This document shows, piece by piece, positions 32,570 to 38,958 of a stretch of 38,958 nucleotides of DNA; within the stretch, counting starts at the first letter, position 1, and the number at the start of each line of letters is the position of its first letter. A model generated the notes under the pieces. It worked only from the letters and a program-made list of their open reading frames with translations, was not told the DNA's origin and ran no database searches. The stretch is from Exiguobacterium sp. (GTDB taxonomy: Bacteria; Bacillota; Bacilli; Exiguobacteriales; Exiguobacteriaceae). A program made the position numbers and the translations under genes. The stretch lies in contig NZ_JAFIFD010000043.1 of assembly GCF_020832205.1 (NCBI RefSeq), positions 1 through 38,958 of the forward strand. The letters are read 5' to 3'.

Positions 32570-33694
32570 TTACGTGATTGGAATCGACATGCGGACGACT
32601 GTCCCTTTGCCGACTTCCGAATCGATGGTGATACTGCCGTTCACGAGCTCGATCCGTTCGCGCATCCCTACGATGCCGAACGACTCTTCCCCGATCGTGC
32701 TCGGGACGAAGCCGATGCCGTGGTCGCGCACGTGGATATGGATCGCGTCGTGCGCTTGTTCGACGTTGACGATGATCTCTGGCGTCTTCGAATGCTTGAT
32801 CGCGTTTTGGACGGCCTCTTGAACGAGGCGGAACACGTTGATCTCAAGCTTCTCCGGGAGACGCGCTCGGTTGCCGCGATAGTTGAGCCGCGTCTTGATC
32901 GTCGTGTACTCTTCCGTCTGATGAAGGTAACGCTCGAGCGTCGGCAAGAAACCGAGGTCGTCGAGTGACATCGGGCGGAGGTCATAGATGAGCCGCCGCA
33001 CATCGACGAGAGCACCGCGGATGAGCCGTTTCAACTCGTGCAGTTCAGCGAACGCTTCGTCCTTGCCGCGTTTGTCGAACGTCTTCTCGATCAAGTCGGC
33101 CCGAATCAAAATATGAGCAAGCGATTGCGCCGGTCCGTCGTGCATCTCACGGGCGAGGTGGCGCCGCTCGCGCTCGGCCGCCTCGAAGACGCTGATTGCC
33201 ATCTCCTGCTTTTTCATCATGTCCGAATACTCTTGCTGCAAGTCGTCCCTTAAGAAGTTCAAGACGACGGACACCCGGCTGACGAGCTTCTCGGCCCGTT
33301 CGATCGTGTCCTCGAGGACGAGCAGTCTGCGCTCGAGGTCGTTTCGACGCTGCTGGGCGTTCATCTCTTCTTTTTGAACGAGAAAACGTTCGAGCTGCAT
33401 TTGGTTCGCCCGCTCGTAGGCGTCTCGAATCTCTTGTTCGCTATGTATATGAAACTTCTTGCTCACTTGGACGAGCTTATTCTTTGCCGCTTTCACGAGC
33501 AAGTCGAGCCGGTCCGATTCTGTAATATAAAACTCGATTTTTTCCGTCAAATCTTTCAACTCGTTTTGAATCAACGAATACTCGTTGGCCGAACTCTCGG
33601 TTATCCGGACGATCTCCTCTTTACTTTCCGTCACCGTATCAATCATATTTGTTATGATATGTTCTAAAGCTGTACGATCGGTAATATGATTCAC
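32570..33694 (-). CDS. degS: sensor histidine kinase DegS
   Basis: Cytosolic sensor kinase, partner of DegU. 374 residues (B. subtilis ~385). Long helices (coiled-coil sensor domain, about 10-165) are followed by the HisKA_3 box with phospho-histidine H185 (EMHDGPAQSLAHI), then an ATPase domain with NAIKHS (N box) and GIGFVPS / SFGIVGMRERIE. No membrane segment. The start is the GTG at 33694 with AGGGGA upstream. Divergent from yvyE. Confidence 0.97.
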   Translation of the reverse strand: MNHITDRTALEHIITNMIDTVTESKEEIVRITESSANEYSLIQNELKDLTEKIEFYITESDRLDLLVKAAKNKLVQVSKKFHIHSEQEIRDAYERANQMQLERFLVQKEEMNAQQRRNDLERRLLVLEDTIERAEKLVSRVSVVLNFLRDDLQQEYSDMMKKQEMAISVFEAAERERRHLAREMHDGPAQSLAHILIRADLIEKTFDKRGKDEAFAELHELKRLIRGALVDVRRLIYDLRPMSLDDLGFLPTLERYLHQTEEYTTIKTRLNYRGNRARLPEKLEINVFRLVQEAVQNAIKHSKTPEIIVNVEQAHDAIHIHVRDHGIGFVPSTIGEESFGIVGMRERIELVNGSITIDSEVGKGTVVRMSIPIT

Positions 33695-33866
33695 GATGCC
33701 ATCCCCTAATACGTCGGTAGTTAGTCCTCGTTTCTATTATCGTCTCAAAAAGCGAATGTTACAGTGTCACATAGAGGTCTCCTTAGCAAAATTCGCCAAG
33801 AGAGGCGTGATCGCCTACTTGAATTCTAAAAAAAATATTCAAAAATAGAAAGGAGAATTTTCAGAA

Positions 33867-34508
33867 ATGTCTGCTGAACCAAATTATACTATAAAACAAG
33901 ATGGAGAATACGAGGTCGTCATTCAAAAATCAAAATTCATCGCTTACTTCAAACGGGTCGAGACGGAAGAAAAGGCGCAAGCTTTCATTCAAGCGATCAA
34001 AAAAGCGAATTGGAGCGCCAACCATAACTGTTCAGCCTACATCATTGGAGAACGGAACGAGCACCAGAAAGCGAACGATGACGGCGAGCCGAGCGGCACG
34101 GCCGGCATGCCGATGCTCGAAGTGTTGCGAAAACGACAGTTGAAAGACACGGTCGTCGTCGTCACCCGTTACTTCGGCGGCATCAAACTGGGTGGCGGCG
34201 GACTCATTCGGGCCTACGGCGGCACGGTGAGCGAAGGGCTCGATGCGGTCGGCATCGTCGAACGTGTGCCAATGCAACGCTTGACGCTCGCGGTCGATTA
34301 CGGTTGGATTGGGAAAGTCGAGAACGAGCTGCGTCAATCGGACTATCTCCTCGACGACATCGTCTATGCCGAAGACGTCACGTTCCACATCTCCGTCCCG
34401 GTCGAGGCGACCGAGACCGCACTCGCCTGGCTCATCGACCTGACGAACGGACAAGGGGGACTCGAGACCCAGGACATCCGTATCATCGAACGTGATTTTG
34501 TGCGGTAG
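33867..34508 (+). CDS. yvyE: YigZ / IMPACT-family protein
   Basis: 213 residues: an N-terminal YigZ domain (KSKFIAYFKRVETEE; the core DDGEPSGTAGMPML and TRYFGGIKLGGGGLIRAYGG) and a C-terminal UPF0029-like half. B. subtilis yvyE lies in the same place beside degS. The exact biochemical role in bacteria is not settled. The start is well marked by AAAGGAG. The leader (33818-33860) is very A-rich with a TTGAAT/ATTCAA inverted repeat. The LCP gene starts 41 bases on. Confidence 0.93.
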   Translation: MSAEPNYTIKQDGEYEVVIQKSKFIAYFKRVETEEKAQAFIQAIKKANWSANHNCSAYIIGERNEHQKANDDGEPSGTAGMPMLEVLRKRQLKDTVVVVTRYFGGIKLGGGGLIRAYGGTVSEGLDAVGIVERVPMQRLTLAVDYGWIGKVENELRQSDYLLDDIVYAEDVTFHISVPVEATETALAWLIDLTNGQGGLETQDIRIIERDFVR

Positions 34509-34549
34509 GTCACGTATACTAAAAGAAACGACTGAAATGAGGAGAAGAC

Positions 34550-35566
34550 ATGGAACAACGCCCTCGCAAGAAACGTCCCCCGTGGAAAGCCATCATCATC
34601 GCCCTCGGCATCGTCCTCGCCCTCGGCGGTGCGGCGTTCGGCTACTTCGTCTTCAAGGCGAACGAGACGGCCGAGAACGCGAACGACGAGCTCAACCGCG
34701 GCGACAAATCCGACCGGCGTGACGACACGGTCGACTTGACGAAAGATCACTTCTCCGTCCTCTTGGCCGGTGTCGATGGCGGAGCCTCGCTTGAAGAAGG
34801 ACGGACCGACTCCCTCATGGTGGCGACGTTCAACAAGGAATCTCGCCAAGTCACACTCGTCAGCATCCCGCGCGACTCGTATGTCGACATCGTCACGACG
34901 GACGGCGAGTTCAAGGACAAGATCAACCACGCCTACTCGTACGGCGGCATCGACACGACGATCGCCACGGTCGAGAACTTGTTCGACATCCCGATCGACT
35001 ACTACGCGACGATCAACTTCGACGGGATCGAAGACCTCGTCGATGCGGTCGGCGGTATCGAAGTCGACGTCTTGATCCCGATCTCGGGGCGGGCGACGGG
35101 GAACGTCGAGCTCGAACCGGGCGTCCAGACGCTAAACGGCAAAGAAGCGCTCGCCTACGCCCGGATGCGCAAAGACGACCCCGAGGGTGACGTCGGCCGG
35201 GCGAAACGCCAGCAACAAGTGCTCGAGGCGATCATCAACGAGGCGACGACGATCAACTCGTTTACGAAGCTGAACCGGATCATGAATGCCGTCGGCAACA
35301 ACATCCGGACGAACATGTCGCTCTCCGAGGCGTCCCAGCTCCAGCCGTATACGAAGTCGCTCCGCTCGTTCAACCAAGAGACGTTGAAAGGCGACGACTT
35401 GACGATCGGCGGCGTTTACTACTACGAGATCGACGAGGCGGACCTTGAAGACAAGCAAGCGCTCCTCAAAACCGAGCTCGGACTTCCCTTCACGGCCGGG
35501 ACCGACCGTGACTCGGAAGAAGAGTCGGACGTCGACGACGGACTGAGTGAGACGACGACCTATTAA
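34550..35566 (+). CDS. LytR-CpsA-Psr (LCP) cell-wall ligase
   Basis: Transfers wall polymers such as teichoic acid from lipid carrier to peptidoglycan, outside the membrane. 338 residues: a basic N terminus and one membrane helix (about 13-33), then the LCP domain (about 75-230) with GRTDSLMVATFN, SIPRDSYVDI and NHAYSYGG; the arginines of RMRKDD and GRAKRQQ typically contact the lipid pyrophosphate. The acidic C-terminal tail (EEESDVDDG) is unusual. It is tagU-like; tagO, which starts teichoic acid synthesis, is convergent next door. Confidence 0.92.
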   Translation: MEQRPRKKRPPWKAIIIALGIVLALGGAAFGYFVFKANETAENANDELNRGDKSDRRDDTVDLTKDHFSVLLAGVDGGASLEEGRTDSLMVATFNKESRQVTLVSIPRDSYVDIVTTDGEFKDKINHAYSYGGIDTTIATVENLFDIPIDYYATINFDGIEDLVDAVGGIEVDVLIPISGRATGNVELEPGVQTLNGKEALAYARMRKDDPEGDVGRAKRQQQVLEAIINEATTINSFTKLNRIMNAVGNNIRTNMSLSEASQLQPYTKSLRSFNQETLKGDDLTIGGVYYYEIDEADLEDKQALLKTELGLPFTAGTDRDSEEESDVDDGLSETTTY

Positions 35567-35602
35567 AAAATGACCACAGACATCATGTCTGTGGTCATTT
35601 TT
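35565..35602. terminator. bidirectional terminator
   Basis: AAAAAATGACCACAGACAT and its complementary arm ATGTCTGTGGTCATTTTT, between the convergent LCP and tagO genes. Confidence 0.9.
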
Positions 35603-35605
35603 GCG

Positions 35606-36664
35606 TCAATCCGACGCGTTCGTCCGGCCAAGCAGGCGCCGCGCCATCTGGATAATTGGTTTATAGTTCGGGTGGATCAGTTCCGTCGACTCGACGATCA
35701 GTTCGATGACGATCAAGACGATGACGAACGTGATGATCGCACCAATCGTAGTCGTCTTTGCGAACAAAATCGAGGCGATGCCGAAGAAGAACGTCATCCC
35801 GTACATGAGCAGGACAGCTTGCCGCGTCGTGAACCCCATGTCGATCAACTGGTGGTGCATATGCGACTTGTCGGGCGACATCGGCGGCCGCCCTTGGACG
35901 AGCCGGCGGACGATCGCAAAGATCGTGTCCGAGATCGGCAGGCCGAGCAACAATACCGGCACGACGAGCGAGAACAACGTCACGTTCTTGAACCCGATGA
36001 GCGAGAACACGGCGAGCATATAACCGAGAAAGAGCGCCCCGGTGTCCCCCATGAAAATCTTCGCCGGATAGAAATTGTGGACGAGGAAACCGAGCGTGCT
36101 CGCGAGGAGCAACAAGGCCATCATCGTCAAATAGACGTTTCCTTGGATGATTGCGAGAAGCGCGATTGTCCCGAGGGCGATACTCGACACCCCGGCGGCG
36201 AGACCGTCAAGGCCATCAATCAAGTTGATCGCGTTCGTGATGCCGATCAGCCAAAGCACGGTCACCGGAATGCTCCATGAGCCAAGATACAGCTGTTGGT
36301 CAAACGGCAAATTGATCATCTCGATGCGCATGCCGGAATGGAGCACGACGACGGTCGCAATCATCTGGCCCATCAGCTTGACGCGGGCCGACAGTTGGAA
36401 CCGGTCGTCGATGAGGCCGGTTAAGATGATGACGACGGCACCGATCAAGATGGCGTCATTGTAACGGCTCGCTGGCAAAAGGAGCGCATAACCAATCAAA
36501 AACGCGATGAAGATGGCGAGGCCGCCGATTCGTGGCATCGGACGTACATGTACTTTTCGGGCGTTCGGGTGATCAACCGCTCCGATTAAATACGCAAACC
36601 GGCGCACGAGCGGCGTGATCAAGATGGCCATCACAAAACTGACCAACATGGCAATCCATAGCAT
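35606..36664 (-). CDS. tagO: undecaprenyl-phosphate GlcNAc-1-phosphate transferase
   Basis: Starts wall teichoic acid (and related polymer) synthesis by moving GlcNAc 1-phosphate to undecaprenyl phosphate. 352 residues, about 10-11 membrane segments, MraY/WecA family: the LIDDRFQLS loop, NAINLIDGLDGLAAG, and GDTGALFLGYML. The ATG at 36664 follows GAGAGGAAC. It has a strong extended -10 promoter. Confidence 0.95.
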   Translation of the reverse strand: MLWIAMLVSFVMAILITPLVRRFAYLIGAVDHPNARKVHVRPMPRIGGLAIFIAFLIGYALLLPASRYNDAILIGAVVIILTGLIDDRFQLSARVKLMGQMIATVVVLHSGMRIEMINLPFDQQLYLGSWSIPVTVLWLIGITNAINLIDGLDGLAAGVSSIALGTIALLAIIQGNVYLTMMALLLLASTLGFLVHNFYPAKIFMGDTGALFLGYMLAVFSLIGFKNVTLFSLVVPVLLLGLPISDTIFAIVRRLVQGRPPMSPDKSHMHHQLIDMGFTTRQAVLLMYGMTFFFGIASILFAKTTTIGAIITFVIVLIVIELIVESTELIHPNYKPIIQMARRLLGRTNASD

Positions 36665-36705
36665 GGGCCCACAGTTCCTCTCTCAATAAAAATAGACTCT
36701 GGCGA

Positions 36706-36714
36706 ATTATAGCA
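36706..36714 (-). promoter_or_regulatory. extended -10 promoter of tagO
   Basis: Minus strand TGCTATAAT, a perfect extended -10, ~42 bases before the tagO start. No good -35 exists, as is common for this class. Confidence 0.7.
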
Positions 36715-36757
36715 TATTTCCCGTCACCGAAATCGTATCAGAAATATTACAGCCAAG

Positions 36758-36783
36758 AAAGCCCGACGAACGATTCGTCGGGC
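36758..36783 (-). terminator. terminator of the Rok-like gene
   Basis: AAAGCCCGACGAA, CGA loop, TTCGTCGGGCT. The T-tract after the stem on the minus strand is short (TTTCTT). Confidence 0.75.
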
Positions 36784-36788
36784 TAACG

Positions 36789-37205
36789 TCATGCGTGCGC
36801 TGGTTCCGTCGGGGCTGTCTCAGCTGTTTCTTCATATGTATAGAGGCCTCGGCCGATTTTCTTGACTTCCGGATTGACCGACTCGATTTTCACCATCAGT
36901 TGGTAGATGTTACTTATATGGTGCCGGTAACGAAGTTCGAGTTCCATCTGGATGTCGCGGACGCTCATCGTTTTCCGTTCTTTCAATAAGTCCGTCACTT
37001 GATGGACGTACACCTCAAGCGGATAACGTTGGTTGACACGACGTGGGCGCAATCGTTTTGTCGCATCTGTCATGACGAATCCCTCTCCGTTCTCCCGGCT
37101 GAGCTCCGAAATCAAATACTCGGCCCGTCGCTGCAATTGACGGTAAGACTCCTCGATTTCCATCAGTTCCCGATAGATGTGTTCATTGACGTTTGTATTT
37201 CCCAC
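36789..37205 (-). CDS. Rok-like DNA-binding protein
   Basis: 138 residues of the layout of the B. subtilis nucleoid protein Rok: an N-terminal coiled-coil-like helix (about 8-42), a basic linker (RLRPRRVNQR), and a C-terminal winged helix (about 75-125). The end (NPEVKKIGRGLYTYEETAE) resembles the Rok end YPEVKKPYRGQYI from memory. Rok binds AT-rich DNA and represses comK and foreign genes. The start is the GTG at 37205 with AAGGGGG upstream. Its own leader is AT-rich, so autoregulation is plausible. The match is by pattern, so moderate confidence; a general small wHTH regulator is the alternative. Confidence 0.6.
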   Translation of the reverse strand: MGNTNVNEHIYRELMEIEESYRQLQRRAEYLISELSRENGEGFVMTDATKRLRPRRVNQRYPLEVYVHQVTDLLKERKTMSVRDIQMELELRYRHHISNIYQLMVKIESVNPEVKKIGRGLYTYEETAETAPTEPAHA

Positions 37206-37296
37206 TCACAAATCCCCCTTCTACATCCCATTAAAACCCTTGATTCCCTATTTAAAATTAAGAATTTCTAATTATTCCTTATTTCCATATAAAAGT

Positions 37297-37318
37297 GTAA
37301 CGTATTTGTAACGTATTT
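37297..37318. repeat. 11-base tandem direct repeat in AT-rich leader
   Basis: GTAACGTATTT occurs twice in a row, in the AT-rich space upstream of the Rok-like gene. Possible regulator site; the minus strand also has TTACAC-N17-GAATAA, a weak promoter-like pair. Confidence 0.5.
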
Positions 37319-37362
37319 GTCATCTTATATTAAGGTAATTCTTTCACTCGGGACTTTATACC

Positions 37363-37401
37363 TAAAATAAAGACGGCGACTGTTCGGGGCAGTCGCCGTC
37401 T
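37363..37401 (-). terminator. terminator of pgmB
   Basis: Minus strand AGACGGCGACT and AGTCGCCGTCT with an eight-to-nine-base loop, then TTTATTTT. Confidence 0.85.
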
Positions 37402-37422
37402 CACGGAAGATGATTGTAGTCT

Positions 37423-38088
37423 TTACGCTCCGACGCGTTCGAGGATGCGTCCAAGCGAGAGTTCGTCGGTCGAAGAAACGATGAGGTCTGCATGACCGAG
37501 CATCGACTCTTCCCCGACGGCGACAGCAAACATGTTTGCCGCTTTGATCGCAGTCACGCCTGCGGCTGCGTCTTCGACGCCGATGGCATGTTCGGGTTTC
37601 ACGCCAAGAGCTGAGGCAGCCTTCAAAAACACTTCGGGATGTGGTTTTGAGTCGGCGACAGTTGCTGCATCGACAATGTGGTCGAAGTAATGACGGACGC
37701 CAAGTGCGTCAACGACCGCGAATGCGTTTTTTGAAGCGGACGCCATCCCGATTTTGAGACCAGCCTCTTTAATTTCATCGAGGAATGAAACGATGCCCGG
37801 GAGCAAATCGTCAGAAGAGATATGTTGAATGAGTTCAACGTAATGCTCGTTCTTCTTGTTCGCGAGTTCCGCTTTTTCAGCCGGTGTGAAGTCAGACTGT
37901 CTCCCGCCGAGCGCGAGGATGCGTTCGAGCGAGTCGGTGCGACTCACGCCTTTGAGCGTCTCATTGAACTCACGGTCAAATGGAATGCCGAGCTCTTCCC
38001 CGAGTTGTTTCCAAGCGAGGTAATGGTACTCCGCGGTGTCGGTGATGACACCGTCCAAATCGAAAATGACTGCTTCAATCGTTGACAT
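37423..38088 (-). CDS. pgmB: beta-phosphoglucomutase
   Basis: HAD-family enzyme interconverting beta-glucose 1-phosphate and glucose 6-phosphate, a product route for maltose or trehalose phosphorylase. 221 residues from the ATG at 38088 (GGAAAG upstream; the earlier ATG at 38112 is in the leader). The DxD pair is in FDLDGVITDTAEYHYLAWK. SASKNA (motif II), K in DSKPHPEVF (motif III) and GVEDAAAGVTAIKAA (motif IV) follow. No disaccharide phosphorylase is in this window. A strong promoter with two LacI-type operator sequences lies upstream. Confidence 0.93.
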   Translation of the reverse strand: MSTIEAVIFDLDGVITDTAEYHYLAWKQLGEELGIPFDREFNETLKGVSRTDSLERILALGGRQSDFTPAEKAELANKKNEHYVELIQHISSDDLLPGIVSFLDEIKEAGLKIGMASASKNAFAVVDALGVRHYFDHIVDAATVADSKPHPEVFLKAASALGVKPEHAIGVEDAAAGVTAIKAANMFAVAVGEESMLGHADLIVSSTDELSLGRILERVGA

Positions 38089-38176
38089 ACATGCTTTCCG
38101 CCTTTCCTTCAAATGTTTCTGTCGTCAGACTACATTTAGGGAACTTGACAAGTACCCGCTGCTCGTTGGTCATCGA

Positions 38177-38245
38177 TGCAAACGGTTGCACTTGTTCGAT
38201 TTCTATTATATCGGATATCGCCTTATCTATGCAACCGCTTTCGCA
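38177..38245 (-). promoter_or_regulatory. pgmB promoter with two LacI-type operators
   Basis: Minus strand TTGCAT (38229-38234), 18 bases, perfect TATAAT (38205-38210). TGCAAACGGTTGCA (38177-38190) is a LacI/GalR-type dyad with a central CG, placed about +8 to +21. TGCAACCGCTTTCGCA (38230-38245) is a related sequence overlapping the -35. A MalR-like or CcpA-like repressor is inferred; none is encoded here. Confidence 0.65.
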
Positions 38246-38246
38246 G

Positions 38247-38281
38247 AAAAAATTAAAAAGAGGAGCGCATCGCCCCTCTTC
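38247..38281 (-). terminator. terminator of the Asp23 gene
   Basis: Minus strand AAGAGGGGC, short loop, GCTCCTCTTTTT and a second T-run. It lies seven bases after the Asp23 stop. Confidence 0.8.
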
Positions 38282-38287
38282 GACTGC

Positions 38288-38623
38288 TTACAATTGGATA
38301 CCGACCACTTTCACGTTGACGGCGAGCGGTGTCATCGCGAGCATCGTGTCCATGTCTTGCGTGATGCGCTCTTGGACGGCCGTGATCGTCTTGATGATCG
38401 ACTGTCCGTATGCGACGAATACCGCCAACTGGATGACGACGCCTTCTTCGGTCTCCTCGACTTTCACGTGCTTCATGAGCGCGCGCTCCGACAATTTCGT
38501 GTCTTCTTGCGTGAACGAGACGTGCTTCGTCTCTTTCACCGCGACGGCGGCGATCATTTCGACGACGTGGCGTGAGACGTTGACGTCTCCTTCAGTACTG
38601 TTCATTCCATTTCCGTATGGCAT
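38288..38623 (-). CDS. Asp23/Gls24-family envelope-stress protein
   Basis: 111 residues of the Asp23/Gls24 family (DUF322): GDVNVSRHVVEMIAAVAVKE near the start, then VKVEETEEGVVIQLAVFVAYG and ITAVQERITQDMDTMLAMTPLAVNVKVVGI. Members usually associate with the membrane face and respond to envelope stress or alkali. The ATG at 38623 follows AAGGAAGTG. A -10 of TACACT lies ~40 bases upstream, near 38667, without a clear -35. Confidence 0.88.
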   Translation of the reverse strand: MPYGNGMNSTEGDVNVSRHVVEMIAAVAVKETKHVSFTQEDTKLSERALMKHVKVEETEEGVVIQLAVFVAYGQSIIKTITAVQERITQDMDTMLAMTPLAVNVKVVGIQL

Positions 38624-38697
38624 GGTGTCACTTCCTTAGCTCTAGTTTCGTTACCCTAGTTTAAAGTGTAGCGGAAAACACGCGTTTAGAAAAGGGT

Positions 38698-38958
38698 TTA
38701 CGCCTTTGTCGCCCGTTCGTCTTGGACTTTGCGGACATCGATCTCGACGAGCGGTCGCAAAAGCCGGACGACGGGCGGGCTGATGATGAGAAGGACGATC
38801 GCGAACGCCACCCCGAACAAGACGAGGAGCTGGAGCCATGACGTCGGCATGAACGCCGCCGGCACGAACGCTTTCCACGCGACGACGAGGAAGACGTGTA
38901 CCAAGTAGACGTACAGGCTATACTTGCCGGCTCTCGTGAACACCGGCAGCTCACGGCC
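38698..38958 (-). CDS. membrane acyltransferase, C-terminal part (cut by window edge)
   Basis: Only the last ~86 residues are visible. They contain the family signature GKYSLYVYLVHVFLV and a membrane helix (LQLLVLFGVAFAIVLLI), as in acyltransferase_3 / fucose 4-O-acetylase-like proteins that acetylate cell-surface sugars. The frame is open to the window edge. The tail RPLVEIDVRKVQDE is cytosolic by charge. The full family member cannot be decided. Confidence 0.75.
   Translation of the reverse strand, partial: GRELPVFTRAGKYSLYVYLVHVFLVVAWKAFVPAAFMPTSWLQLLVLFGVAFAIVLLIISPPVVRLLRPLVEIDVRKVQDERATKA

Noticed and set aside
38208-38234. SigD promoter upstream of pgmB (TCCGATAT)
   Set aside because: No TAAA at the 15-base spacing; the sequence overlaps a perfect SigA TATAAT with a matching -35.
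1-38958. CRISPR array, prophage, transposon or RNA genes
   Set aside because: No regularly spaced repeats, no integrase or transposase, no phage structural genes, and no rRNA or tRNA-like sequence were seen.

Overview
The window looks like chromosomal DNA of a low-GC-phylum (Bacillota) rod, most likely Exiguobacterium. The basis is the B. subtilis-like block tagO / yvyE / degS-degU / degV / comFA-comFC / yvyF-flgM-flgN-flgK-flgL-yviE-fliW-csrA, the SigD and extended -10 promoters, strong AGGAGG-type ribosome binding sites, and base composition that appears above 50 % GC by eye in most genes. The first ~960 bases and the leader at ~37.2-37.35 kb are clearly more AT-rich. No rRNA, tRNA, CRISPR array, IS element or prophage was seen, and no stretch longer than 300 bases lacks a gene.

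Layout. 1-960: decayed LAGLIDADG-type endonuclease with two in-frame amber codons, and hairpins. 997-1990: flagellin gene hag with a SigD promoter and a CsrA-type leader. 2045-10630: seven tightly overlapping minus-strand genes: NCS2-like permease, biuret-hydrolase-like cysteine amidohydrolase, second NCS2-like permease, allH, allF (fdrA), allG, and a carbamate kinase (allK). They are preceded by a PucR-type regulator (10740-12296). 12358-17301: chemotaxis receptor, small membrane protein, double GNAT acetyltransferase, two unrecognised proteins, half of an ABM-type monooxygenase, and a DMT exporter. 17424-19420: YitT-family membrane protein and a membrane GGDEF protein. 19521-26184: csrA back to comFA (late flagellar and competence genes). 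26367-30855: small membrane protein and the trehalose genes treA, treP, treR. 30906-35566: degV, degU, degS, yvyE and an LCP ligase. 35606-38958: tagO, a Rok-like DNA-binding protein, pgmB with LacI-type operators, an Asp23 protein and the end of an acyltransferase.

The most interesting system is the operon at 2075-10514. AllF/AllG/AllH are the parts of oxamate carbamoyltransferase, which splits a ureido compound (oxalurate in E. coli) with phosphate to carbamoyl phosphate; carbamate kinase then makes ATP, CO2 and ammonia. Here the set is joined to a BiuH-like amidohydrolase and two permeases, with no allantoin-ring enzymes, no ureidoglycolate enzymes and no arginine deiminase genes. I infer an energy-yielding, nitrogen-releasing pathway for an imported ureide or oxamate-type compound whose identity cannot be read from sequence.

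The flagellar late genes carry several layers of control visible in the DNA: SigD promoters with the same -10 (TCCGATAT) in front of hag and yvyF, the FliW-CsrA pair with GGA hairpins in the hag leader, and an intrinsic terminator between flgM and flgN that sits inside an in-frame 5' extension of flgN. Compared with the usual B. subtilis order, hag has been separated from csrA by ~17.7 kb, and the tre genes lie between degV and comFA.
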